Shown piece by piece: positions 1 through 7,327 of a stretch of DNA of 37,932 nt (positions are counted from its first letter, which is position 1; the number at the start of each line of letters is the position of its first letter). The notes below the pieces were generated by a model. That model was not told the origin of the DNA. It saw nothing but the letters and a program-made list of their open reading frames with translations, and did not search any database. The DNA comes from a virus. The stretch lies in the IMG/VR virus record IMGVR_UViG_3300007734_000659, positions 1 to 37,932 of that record; one strand, given 5' to 3'. The translations under genes were made by a program, and so were the position numbers.

Positions 1-496
1 TAATGGCGTTGTTGTATGCCTCTGTGCCTGGTCGCAATCCCTGATTGATTAACTGGGTCTCAGTGCTAACCCGTTGTCTTGCCAAGGATGGCTCAAGCCG
101 TTGCATGATTGCCTCTTGACCTGTCATGCCTGCATTAACGGGCATCTTGGCTATGCCGCTTGTGTCTAGCGATGTCTGAACGTCAGGGCCTCCAAAACTA
201 AACGGTTTGTCCAGCACATCAGACGCAATACCTGTACCTTTTTGGGCAAGGTTTGACAATGACAATCCAACATTTTGTTGCGCCTCTAAAGCCTTTTGCG
301 ATGTCGGATTAAGGGTTTGCCGTACTGTTGGAACATCGCCCTCGTAACTCACCAACTGAGTGCCATAAGGCGTGTACATATTGGGGTTGTTGAGCTTGGC
401 AGTAGCCCTTGCAGATTCAATGTTTGCCGCGCCTTGGGCGACTGCTGCGCCCGCGTAATCAGGCGCTGGTGGTGCGGCTGGTGCTGCTTTTCCCAT
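1..496 (-). CDS. Virion/ejection protein, partial (C-terminus off window)
   Basis: An open minus frame runs from ATG at 496 to the window edge, giving 165 codons without a stop. A good Shine-Dalgarno (AGGGGAAAG) sits just before the ATG. The product is the N-terminal part of a homologue of the 301-aa protein at 33,900-34,805. Both share an Ala/Pro-rich start followed by APDY, then TPYGTQLVSYEGD and QTSLDTSGIAKMPVNAGMTG blocks. The N-terminal 14 residues differ from the other copy (MGKAAPAAP versus MSLLCPAPS). It follows the GNAT gene with a 38-nt overlap. The function is inferred from its place among putative ejection proteins; no catalytic motif is visible. Confidence 0.85.
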   Translation of the reverse strand, partial: MGKAAPAAPPAPDYAGAAVAQGAANIESARATAKLNNPNMYTPYGTQLVSYEGDVPTVRQTLNPTSQKALEAQQNVGLSLSNLAQKGTGIASDVLDKPFSFGGPDVQTSLDTSGIAKMPVNAGMTGQEAIMQRLEPSLARQRVSTETQLINQGLRPGTEAYNNAI

Positions 497-908
497 ATCT
501 TTCCCCTAAATATTTGCAATCATTCTTAGCCAATGTGTACAGGATCAAGTCCCCACTAGCCATGCCGTCTTTGATTCGAGCTTCTTCTGTGAAGCCCATC
601 TTTTCAACCAATTTGACACTTTTTGAATTTGTTGCATCTACTGGGACAATGATCTTTTTGACATCGCAAACCCGAAATGGATAGTCAAAAATAGCCCACA
701 AGTATTTTGGTGTCAACCGACCAGAAATGGCAATATGGCAAGTGATTGACCGCCTATTCCAATTCTCGTAAATCACACCGGCAACAAACTCGCCGTCTTT
801 TTTCAATCCGATTGATCGGCATCTGGCCTCAAAATAACCGCCCTCAATTTGCTCGGCAGTCCAATGACCCACCGAATGGTCTGAAGTTATTTCAAAGCAC
901 ACCGCCAC
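459..908 (-). CDS. GNAT-family N-acetyltransferase (haplotype A)
   Basis: A 149-aa protein with the features of a phage GNAT acetyltransferase, which would transfer an acetyl group from acetyl-CoA to an unknown amine. After a beta-rich N-terminal half (GVIYENWNRRSITCHIAI) comes the family's C-terminal signature VPVDATNSKSVKLVEKMGF, where the Asn/Ser and KMGF elements are typical. The start is GTG at 908 or GTG at 902; either overlaps the end of the gp10-like gene. Its 3' end overlaps the next gene by 38 nt. At the equivalent position in the right-hand copy sits a different GNAT with no evident alignable similarity, so this is an exchangeable cassette. The substrate is unknown. Confidence 0.8.
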   Translation of the reverse strand: MAVCFEITSDHSVGHWTAEQIEGGYFEARCRSIGLKKDGEFVAGVIYENWNRRSITCHIAISGRLTPKYLWAIFDYPFRVCDVKKIIVPVDATNSKSVKLVEKMGFTEEARIKDGMASGDLILYTLAKNDCKYLGERYGKSSTSRTTSA

Positions 909-2439
909 CCTCGAATACCAGATCGGTTGCGACCCACTGTAATTGTATGCCCTGCGTGGCTGTTTTTAACAGCGGCGCAAACGTGTATCCAATATTTGTC
1001 GCCCCCTGCCAATTGGCAATCGGCACTAAGCCTGATCCCCAAATGGCAGCATCCCAAAGCCCAGAATCCCAGATTCCATAGTTTGATACAGAAAAGTTAA
1101 GCTGAGCTGATTCGTCTGCAAGGTTGTAATCCACATTCACGTTACCAAACACAGACGGCGTTCCATCTGTTTGAACGTGGTAGCGGATCATCTTGCACTG
1201 CTTTTGCAGGGCTGTGCCATAGGTTTGAAAGCTCTGTAAAGCAAATCCTGCAATATCTGAGGTGTCGTCTACGTTGCCGTTCCACGCCAAACCCACATAC
1301 CCATTACCGCCAAAATACGGATTATCAACGTGCAATTCCCAGCAGTTTGCATACCATCCGGTAAAGTTACACCAGCTTTTTGTGATGTTGTTCATCACAT
1401 ACTGCTGCTGACTGCCGATTGCAATTGGCACATTCAACAACAATTGATTCTCTTTTGGGTAGTACAGCAAGCACCACCCAAAATTAGCCCCATAGGTTGA
1501 TATAGCGGCGCTCATGGCGTACTGAATCTTGTTGGTGATAGACACCCTTGGATCAAGCCTAGAGCTTTGCAATGAGCCACTCATAGGCACTACACCATCT
1601 TGAGTAATGATCAGCAAGTCACCGCCAAATTTTGTATAGCAGCGCCGGCCAATTGGTGCGCCAACCTTATAAAGACCAATCTGTGAAATTCCTGTTGGGG
1701 TTGTTGGGTCTGTTAAGCGCCAAACAAGAGCCTCGCCATTGCTTGTAATAAATACCAAGTAATCATCCACGCCGTAGCCAGCATCCAGCGTCCAAGTCAT
1801 TCCCGCCATGATGTAACCACCAAGCTGGAAAATGCTGGTCATGTCTAACGCAACCGCTGCACCGCCAATGGAATTAACAGGCAAGTACCACGCTTTTAAA
1901 GTGTCATTGGTTGTAAGCCAAATGCGGTTTTTAAACAATGTGATGTTTGCAATTGTTGCCGTGTCCACATTTGTAATGTCGTATGGAGCGCCATCGCCAT
2001 CCTTATGCCAATTTGTGCCGTCAAAGGTGCGGAGTTTGTCTGCGCCGTTGACCGCCATCAAATAGGATGCCGCCGGTGTGGTGATGTTTGTGTATTGGAA
2101 TTTTGAGTTTGTGAGACTGCTTACAGCCGCAGCACCCACCGCGCCCGCGCTGGTGGCATCGTAAATCTTGCCATCAGACACAGCAAACAATTTGTTTGAA
2201 GTCCCCGAGCTGTACGCCATCAGCGTCTGCACTTCGGCAGGTAAGCCTGTGGCGTGTTTGGTGTAGCCGTTTCGTAGGATCACCGAGTTAGTGCCAGGCC
2301 AGAAATTGGTCAACGTCACCGCGTCCAAAGGGTCCATCGCCCCCAGCGCATCCCTTGCATTCCATCCACCAATTGGCGCGGCAACAGTTACCGTCTGGGC
2401 AGACTGTTGACGGGGTATTTTTGCAAATGAATTCAGCAT
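892..2439 (-). CDS. Tail hub / stabilisation protein, P22 gp10-like (copy A)
   Basis: A 515-aa virion protein starting at ATG 2,439, which overlaps the upstream stop by one base (TAATG). The N-terminus IPRQQSAQTVTVAAPIGGWN followed by repeated beta-strand/turn segments (FDGTNWHKDG, LDAGYGVDDYLVFIT, GRRCYTKFGGDLLIITQDG) resembles the large beta-rich tail-completion proteins of podophages that close the portal and seat the needle or fibres. The assignment rests on position directly after the gp4-like gene and on general character, not on a diagnostic motif. The copy at 35,239-36,786 is the same length with substitutions concentrated in the first half; the central block around PRVSITNKIQYAM is identical. 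Confidence 0.7.
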   Translation of the reverse strand: MLNSFAKIPRQQSAQTVTVAAPIGGWNARDALGAMDPLDAVTLTNFWPGTNSVILRNGYTKHATGLPAEVQTLMAYSSGTSNKLFAVSDGKIYDATSAGAVGAAAVSSLTNSKFQYTNITTPAASYLMAVNGADKLRTFDGTNWHKDGDGAPYDITNVDTATIANITLFKNRIWLTTNDTLKAWYLPVNSIGGAAVALDMTSIFQLGGYIMAGMTWTLDAGYGVDDYLVFITSNGEALVWRLTDPTTPTGISQIGLYKVGAPIGRRCYTKFGGDLLIITQDGVVPMSGSLQSSRLDPRVSITNKIQYAMSAAISTYGANFGWCLLYYPKENQLLLNVPIAIGSQQQYVMNNITKSWCNFTGWYANCWELHVDNPYFGGNGYVGLAWNGNVDDTSDIAGFALQSFQTYGTALQKQCKMIRYHVQTDGTPSVFGNVNVDYNLADESAQLNFSVSNYGIWDSGLWDAAIWGSGLVPIANWQGATNIGYTFAPLLKTATQGIQLQWVATDLVFEGGGVL

Positions 2440-3356
2440 CAGACGCTCGGCCAGTTACCGTCTTGCACACTCCACGGCCCGACCAGTTGGTTCATTCCCA
2501 CTGGGGCAAGGGACATTGCAGAAACTGGGACATCTTGAGCTTTACAGTATGAAAGCGCCCGCATGAACTCGCCCAATTCAATTGCATAATCGAGCTTTTT
2601 GGCTTTCAAGAAGTAAAACTTCAATCCCGCCAGCATCAGATCATCAGGAAACACACAGGTGTCTGTGTCTGCTGTATACGCTGATTTTGATCCCTGATCT
2701 GAGCCTGTGGCGCATACCCACCAGTTCGACACATACTCAAAGGAAAAGTTGTAAACCGTTGTCAGGGCTTGGAAAATCCTAAACTTGTTGTTGTATATCC
2801 GATAACGCTCGCGTGGGCCAATTGAGATAATGCCGCCCTGCAAGAACTGCCAATCCTGAGATGACTTTGTGCCAAGGTTGCGCCAGTGGTCTGTCCTGTC
2901 CCAATTGGTGTCCGAGATCATGCGGTCGTACCCGCCTGGCAGATCGTAGTCCTGCTTGGCAAATGTCATTGACACAGAGGATGTAGAAGTAGCAACCGGC
3001 GCGTTTAACGTCACTTGGGTGCTGCTGTCAATCGTCAGAATCTCTGCATACGGTGTCTGACCTGTGCCGGTGATCACATTACCAACTGCCAACGCCGCGG
3101 TGGTCGGGATATTTGTGATGACCTTAGAGCCTGCTGTAATGTTTCCCGTGGTGCTCACAGCAACCTGTGTTTGCCAGATGTAGGCTTGCACCAAACGCTG
3201 CCATTCAAAATCCCTGACCAAATCCTTGCCCAGCCGGTTAGCCAAAGCAAGAATCTGAATGGTCTGGTTATTTGATGAGCCGATTACTGCCGCTGGCTGA
3301 GTCAAGCCCAACTCTGCTGACATTTGGTCAACCAGTTGCAGTAACGTGTAGCTCAT
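2439..3356 (-). CDS. Head-tail adaptor, gp4 / tail tubular A-like (copy A)
   Basis: A 305-aa protein beginning MSYTLLQLVDQM. The helical N-terminus with GKDLVRDFEWQRL, a central beta segment (SKVITNIPTTAALAVGNVI) and a C-terminal helical region are typical of the adaptor proteins that bind under the portal in podophages. It is followed with a one-base overlap by the gp10-like gene and preceded by the 196-aa unknown, so these look like a translationally coupled tail-completion set. The second copy at 36,786-37,703 is the same length and about 98 percent identical in protein. Known family members attach to the portal after packaging; here that role is inferred. Confidence 0.65.
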   Translation of the reverse strand: MSYTLLQLVDQMSAELGLTQPAAVIGSSNNQTIQILALANRLGKDLVRDFEWQRLVQAYIWQTQVAVSTTGNITAGSKVITNIPTTAALAVGNVITGTGQTPYAEILTIDSSTQVTLNAPVATSTSSVSMTFAKQDYDLPGGYDRMISDTNWDRTDHWRNLGTKSSQDWQFLQGGIISIGPRERYRIYNNKFRIFQALTTVYNFSFEYVSNWWVCATGSDQGSKSAYTADTDTCVFPDDLMLAGLKFYFLKAKKLDYAIELGEFMRALSYCKAQDVPVSAMSLAPVGMNQLVGPWSVQDGNWPSV

Positions 3357-3357
3357 A

Positions 3358-3948
3358 TCATTCCTCTACGGTTTCTTTTTTAGGTCTGCCTGCTTTTTTG
3401 GTGGTCAGATCGTTAATCATCTCACGCAATTGGGCAATTTCAGCGGCTTGGGTCTGCATTACTTTTTCAGTCTCAGCCCGTACATTGTCCATTAGTTTAG
3501 AGTCTTTTGCCGCCAAAATGAACGTGCGAGCTTTGTCGCGCAAATCATTAAAGCCCATGATCTTGTTGCCAACTGAGTCGGGAAGCTGTGCAAACTGGTC
3601 AATTGTAAAAATATGCAAAGCATTGAACTCGGCTTTTTGGGTGTCGCTCAGAATAGACCATGCATCCAAAGGCGTACCAGAAACACGGTTTTCTTTCTTT
3701 TGCTCAAACCGCGCCCACTCAATTGGGTAATCCTCAACATCGGTCGGACGCATTGGGCGGTCAACCACCAAAGTGGAGTCGCCAGGCACAAGTTTCTTCA
3801 AGAAAATCTTTTCATCAAAGATCGGACGATTTTCCTGTGCCGTTTTGAATGAATTCTGCACCTGCTTGGTATAGAAAAACACCGCCATCTTGCCTCGGTT
3901 ATCTTCCATCCAGCTCTCGTTTGTCCAACCTGCCACTTCGTTTTTCAT
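3358..3948 (-). CDS. Hypothetical phage protein, 196 aa
   Basis: Function is not recognised. It starts at ATG 3,948, overlapping the DUF115 stop by four bases (ATGA). The protein is charged, with a C-terminal predicted coiled coil (MQTQAAEIAQLREMINDL) ending in a Lys-rich tail KKAGRPKKE that could bind nucleic acid or an acidic surface. The N-terminal half has mixed aromatic and charged residues. It is 2 nt upstream of the gp4-like adaptor, so a virion or assembly role is plausible. The last 75 residues recur unchanged in the partial copy at the right end despite about six base differences, showing purifying selection. Confidence 0.75.
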   Translation of the reverse strand: MKNEVAGWTNESWMEDNRGKMAVFFYTKQVQNSFKTAQENRPIFDEKIFLKKLVPGDSTLVVDRPMRPTDVEDYPIEWARFEQKKENRVSGTPLDAWSILSDTQKAEFNALHIFTIDQFAQLPDSVGNKIMGFNDLRDKARTFILAAKDSKLMDNVRAETEKVMQTQAAEIAQLREMINDLTTKKAGRPKKETVEE

Positions 3949-4682
3949 GCTAATTCCTTGAGTTTGAAAGCAGTTTCCTGCATAAGTCCATCACCGTAAA
4001 ACACAACTTCAGCATCCTGCGTTTCTATGAAATTCTCCATCTCAATCGCCGCTTGGAGCATTTGCTGTGTTGTTTGGAAAGTTCTCAAACCAACTCTGAC
4101 CATGATTTTAGTCTGATCCTTGCCAGTATGAGCACCTGCGTGACGGTTTTTTACAAATGAGCAATCCATGCCGTGAATGTCAAACCGGCGAAACCCTAAA
4201 GCCGCTGAAACATTCATTGCTCGCATTCCTACACTCGAACCGCCACCAATCAGGCTTTCCATTCCCTCTGGGTGGTACTGGGCAACCCATGCCACCGTCT
4301 CGAAATCGTTACCGTTAACCAGATGCCATACCTTAACATTTTTCCCCTTAAGAATTTCCCAGAAGTCTGGGTGACATACCGAGGCCATCAGGTACTTGGT
4401 GTTCTTTTGCGGCTTTCTTAACATCTGCGCCTTGTGCGCTCTGGGGTCACAATCAACATGGAAGTCAGGAATAACGCCCCTTTCCACCAAATAATCATGC
4501 GCCCCCGAAACCGTCATGATTGGGTGCTTGAGCTGGCGCCAAGTATCCTCAAGGCTTGGGCCATAACACGCAATGGTCATGCGTCGGTCGTTGAACTTGC
4601 CCTTTTTCTTGAGCAGCGGCAAGTGAATTGCTTTTGCCATTTGCTCATGGCGCTCGGTGTTAGTTAAGACCCCTTTAAGCAT
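3945..4682 (-). CDS. DUF115 / Maf-like glycosyltransferase-related protein
   Basis: A 245-aa single-domain protein of the DUF115 (MptE-like / Maf) type. Recognisable elements are TIACYGPSLEDTW near residue 36, the segment VSGAHDYLVERGVIPDFHVDCDP, and the glycine-rich IGGGSSVGMRAMNVSAALGF followed by FDIHGMDCS. The same series occurs in the N-terminal half of the fusion protein at 5,110-6,741, so the two are paralogues. Bacterial Maf proteins add nonulosonic acids to flagellin; phage members are uncharacterised. The start at 4,682 has GAGGG four bases upstream and overlaps the methyltransferase stop. It belongs to a three-gene sugar-modification cassette between capsid and adaptor genes. Confidence 0.75.
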   Translation of the reverse strand: MLKGVLTNTERHEQMAKAIHLPLLKKKGKFNDRRMTIACYGPSLEDTWRQLKHPIMTVSGAHDYLVERGVIPDFHVDCDPRAHKAQMLRKPQKNTKYLMASVCHPDFWEILKGKNVKVWHLVNGNDFETVAWVAQYHPEGMESLIGGGSSVGMRAMNVSAALGFRRFDIHGMDCSFVKNRHAGAHTGKDQTKIMVRVGLRTFQTTQQMLQAAIEMENFIETQDAEVVFYGDGLMQETAFKLKELA

Positions 4683-5176
4683 TCGACCCTCATGTCACGA
4701 AATGGGAAATGGTATCGAGGCTCATGGAACTCAATATTCTGCATTCCTACGGTTTCCAGCATATCTCTCAATGGGCGCTGAAACCAACCCCAATGGTGGC
4801 ACATTGCTTCTGACTTGTACTTGGGATCACCATATAACGCATTTAAGGTCATAAACGGCTGTAGCGGCTCTTTTTTAACCACGCAATTATGGACATAGGC
4901 AAATACCTTGTCCATGCAGGGCAGCTCTAGGATCATCTTGCCGCCAGGCTTTAAAACCCGCTTCCATTCGGTTAGCAGGTCATAGACTTCCCACTCGTAA
5001 AAGTGTTCTAGAACGTGGATTGCTGCCACCGCATCGGCTGAATCGGTTGCTAGCTCAAGTTTTCTTAGATCGCATTGGATGTCTGCAATGTCTGAATGGA
5101 GGTCAACGTTTATCCAACCGTCCCATTTCTTTGATCCGCATCCGAGGTTGTAGGCCGTTTCGTAGCGGTCTTCCAC
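4664..5176 (-). CDS. SAM-dependent methyltransferase (class I)
   Basis: A 170-aa class I methyltransferase using the GTG at 5,176 as start, because the Rossmann motif begins immediately after it: motif I LGCGS (residues 11-15), the acidic NVDL following it, then AIHVLEHF, and LKPGGKMILELP as the post-motif strand. This is the Methyltransf_11 pattern. The open frame continues upstream inside the fusion gene, but those residues do not look like protein of this family. It overlaps the upstream gene by 67 nt. The acceptor is unknown; its place between two DUF115 proteins suggests methylation of a glycan or sugar precursor. The short SAM domain has no obvious substrate-binding extension. Confidence 0.8.
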   Translation of the reverse strand: MEDRYETAYNLGCGSKKWDGWINVDLHSDIADIQCDLRKLELATDSADAVAAIHVLEHFYEWEVYDLLTEWKRVLKPGGKMILELPCMDKVFAYVHNCVVKKEPLQPFMTLNALYGDPKYKSEAMCHHWGWFQRPLRDMLETVGMQNIEFHEPRYHFPFRDMRVECLKGS

Positions 5177-6741
5177 TTGTCGATCAGTGTTTGAGGCGAG
5201 AATTCTTCCCTCACGAACTTCTGCGCCTTGGAAATGAGTTCGTTCATGTTCTGCTGTTTTGTCCATTCGATGCCCTCTTTGATGTTGCCGATGTAAATGG
5301 GGAAACCCTCCAAGGCTGGATGTGGCTCTGCAACCACAAAACACCCTTGGCGAATTGCCTCAATTGCCCTGTTTGCGCTTTTGTAGGGCGCTGTGGCAGG
5401 GATCACCACTATATCGGCTCGGGCAAATTCCCTCAGCATGGTCTCATGCGACCAAGGGATTGCCCCATCAAAGTTCGATACCACCGCAAAAGGATAACCC
5501 TTAAGGTCTGGCAGTATGCGTTGCAGGCTTTCACGGTTGACATGATGCCCATACCAAAGCAAATTAACCCCATTACAGTGCGGTGGCATCTCGGGGTACT
5601 CATAAGGGTCAGGAATGACAATAGCATCCTTGCCCAGTTCTTTAATTCTTTTTGCCATTTCAACGGTTGGGCAGGTTACCGCATCCGCAAGGCGCAACGC
5701 CTCTTGGTAGTGCATCCAATCAAAGTGATCATCACAGAAGTCCACCACCACCCATGCGCCCCGCGCCTTTGCTCGCGCCATGTCCATCAGCTCATTGGCC
5801 TGCGGTTTGGCAAACACCAGTGTGTCAGCGGTTAGATCGTTTTGGCTTGCCCAATCCCCCGCCGGTATCTTGGCTCGATAGCGCCAGCTCGCCGCGTTCT
5901 TATCGCCCCAATGGATAAATGAGGTACGGTCGTTTAGGTTTGCCTTAACATCAATGATGCCGCCAAGCTCCATGATGTTTTGCTGGCGCTTCTTGATAAT
6001 TGCTTGAATCAATCCATGCCCATGCCCGTTAAATGTGGCATCCGGTAGGTAATCGTAGTAAGTCTGAAAATGCTCGGCTTGCAATGCCATTGCCGTGTTG
6101 CAGTGAAAGGTCTCGCCCTCTTGATCAATCTTGACCTCAATCAGCTTGTCACCGTCTTTTAGTTTTTCGCCGTTAACCCTGAGCATTTCGCCGGTGTTGC
6201 AGGAATCAAACCCAAACAGTTCAAACTGGCGGTAGCCAAGGACGTAGAACAGCGATATAGCCCTCAAGCCAGAGGTTGTGCCGCCACCTATCAGCATACA
6301 GTTTCGAGGCCGATTCTGCCCCTTTTTGACGTATGGATGCCATATCGTTACCTGATGCCCATCAAGATTGTCAAACATCGCTGGATGGCATTGGCTGGCA
6401 ATCATGTAATGCACAGCCTTGTGTGGCTTGTAAAACGCTATTCTGTGCTCTTGCGGGTCAATAGCTAAAGCATAGTCTGGGATTACGCCTTGGGCAATAA
6501 GCCAATCGTGTACGCCCTTGATCGCCACAATAGGCGACCCCGCAGCTTGCATCTTTTTAATGACCTCTAATTGACCCTTGACACTTGGGGCGCTTGCCAC
6601 CAACAGGACAGACCCAGTATGTGCTGGCTCGGCTTGTTTAACCTGTGGAAAACCTCGGGCAATCGCTGCATCCATGTGGGCAAACAGTGTCTCGTCTTCT
6701 GCGACACATTTACCAACAATTTTTAAAGGGACAGAACTCAT
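5110..6741 (-). CDS. DUF115-glycosyltransferase fusion protein
   Basis: A 543-aa two-domain protein. Residues about 40-240 are a DUF115/Maf-like domain: VLLVASAPSVKG, VAIKGVHDWLIAQGVIPDYALAIDP and IGGGTTSGLRAISLFYVLGY followed by FELFGFDSC. Residues about 275-525 resemble a GT4-type glycosyltransferase, with LLWYGHH, ADIVVIPATAPYKSANRAIEAIRQGCFVVAE and a C-terminal helix. The start at 6,741 directly follows the T-run of the terminator at 6,743-6,770 and has no separate Shine-Dalgarno except the G-rich stem, so expression needs read-through. The likely role is building or attaching a glycan, possibly on virion proteins; the target is unknown. Confidence 0.75.
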   Translation of the reverse strand: MSSVPLKIVGKCVAEDETLFAHMDAAIARGFPQVKQAEPAHTGSVLLVASAPSVKGQLEVIKKMQAAGSPIVAIKGVHDWLIAQGVIPDYALAIDPQEHRIAFYKPHKAVHYMIASQCHPAMFDNLDGHQVTIWHPYVKKGQNRPRNCMLIGGGTTSGLRAISLFYVLGYRQFELFGFDSCNTGEMLRVNGEKLKDGDKLIEVKIDQEGETFHCNTAMALQAEHFQTYYDYLPDATFNGHGHGLIQAIIKKRQQNIMELGGIIDVKANLNDRTSFIHWGDKNAASWRYRAKIPAGDWASQNDLTADTLVFAKPQANELMDMARAKARGAWVVVDFCDDHFDWMHYQEALRLADAVTCPTVEMAKRIKELGKDAIVIPDPYEYPEMPPHCNGVNLLWYGHHVNRESLQRILPDLKGYPFAVVSNFDGAIPWSHETMLREFARADIVVIPATAPYKSANRAIEAIRQGCFVVAEPHPALEGFPIYIGNIKEGIEWTKQQNMNELISKAQKFVREEFSPQTLIDKWKTATKRPTTSDADQRNGTVG

Positions 6742-6742
6742 T

Positions 6743-6770
6743 AAAAAGACACCCCGCTTTGTGGGCGGGG
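6743..6770 (-). terminator. Rho-independent terminator after decoration gene
   Basis: Read on the minus strand, a six-base CCCCGC/GCGGGG stem with a seven-base loop (6,752-6,770) is followed by TGTC and a five-T run. It lies 12 nt after the stop of the capsid decoration gene and immediately before the ATG at 6,741. It would cap the capsid transcript and limit expression of the downstream glycosylation and tail genes. Confidence 0.85.
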
Positions 6771-6782
6771 CATCAGTCTGGT

Positions 6783-7316
6783 TTAGCCTGCGCCAACCAT
6801 GATCAAGCCTGCATTGTTGACCATACAGAATGGTGCTGATGCAGAAGTGGCAGATGTATTAGCCACGATACCTTGGATGAAGCCAGCAGACACGGTTGTG
6901 TCGTCCAGCGCACCAGCGGTAGCTGTGGTGTACAAAGGCACTTTAGGCTGGCAAGCAACCAGCAAGTTAACCTGCAACATACCGTTCAAGCCAACCCAGC
7001 CGTAGTAGCTAGAAGCAATTGCGGTTTGTGCAAAGCCAACCATGTTGAAACCCAAATCTTTAGCGTTTGTGGTGGTCACAGGCACAGCTCGCATCACAGG
7101 AGTCAAGCTCGCTGAGTTTGCGTAAGTGCTCATGATCACCGCATCAAATGCGTTGATAGTGGATTCGGCGCGAACAAACATATACACGCCGTTGTTGGAA
7201 GTGTTCACCCGTGTACCAGGGGTAACAGGGAACAAAGTTGTAGAACCGGCAGAAGTGGACGCATAAGTTGCGGTCAGATCAATACCAATTTTTCCATCGG
7301 TGACGTAATCAGCCAT
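6783..7316 (-). CDS. Putative capsid decoration/structural protein
   Basis: A 177-aa Ala/Ser/Thr-rich, Cys-poor protein without a signal peptide, starting MADYVTDG at 7,316 with AAGGAG eight bases upstream. It lies 11 nt after the major capsid gene and ends at a strong terminator, the usual place of a head decoration or cement protein. The sequence has alternating hydrophobic beta-strand segments (GWVGLNGMLQVNLLVACQ, APFCMVNNAGLIMVGAG). The decoration role is inferred from position and composition; a minor head protein is the alternative. Confidence 0.6.
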   Translation of the reverse strand: MADYVTDGKIGIDLTATYASTSAGSTTLFPVTPGTRVNTSNNGVYMFVRAESTINAFDAVIMSTYANSASLTPVMRAVPVTTTNAKDLGFNMVGFAQTAIASSYYGWVGLNGMLQVNLLVACQPKVPLYTTATAGALDDTTVSAGFIQGIVANTSATSASAPFCMVNNAGLIMVGAG

Positions 7317-7327
7317 GATTTTGCTCC

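Larger units (their letters stand above)
1..3585. repeat. Left copy of imperfect terminal redundancy
   Basis: This segment is homologous to 34,304-37,932 in the same orientation and gene order. The offset is 34,303 at the outer end and 34,347 from base 892 onward. The net 44 nt difference is explained by 6 nt in the 5' end of the partial virion gene and 38 nt in the GNAT block. The copies differ mostly by synonymous-looking changes, about 6 in 228 bases at 3,358-3,585, and more in the gp10-like gene. This indicates natural strain variation across a circular assembly junction rather than a physical terminal repeat. Confidence 0.9.

Noticed and set aside
1-3585. Physical terminal repeat of the virion DNA
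   Set aside because: Terminal repeats within one molecule are copied from each other and would be identical; the copies differ at many third positions and carry different GNAT genes.
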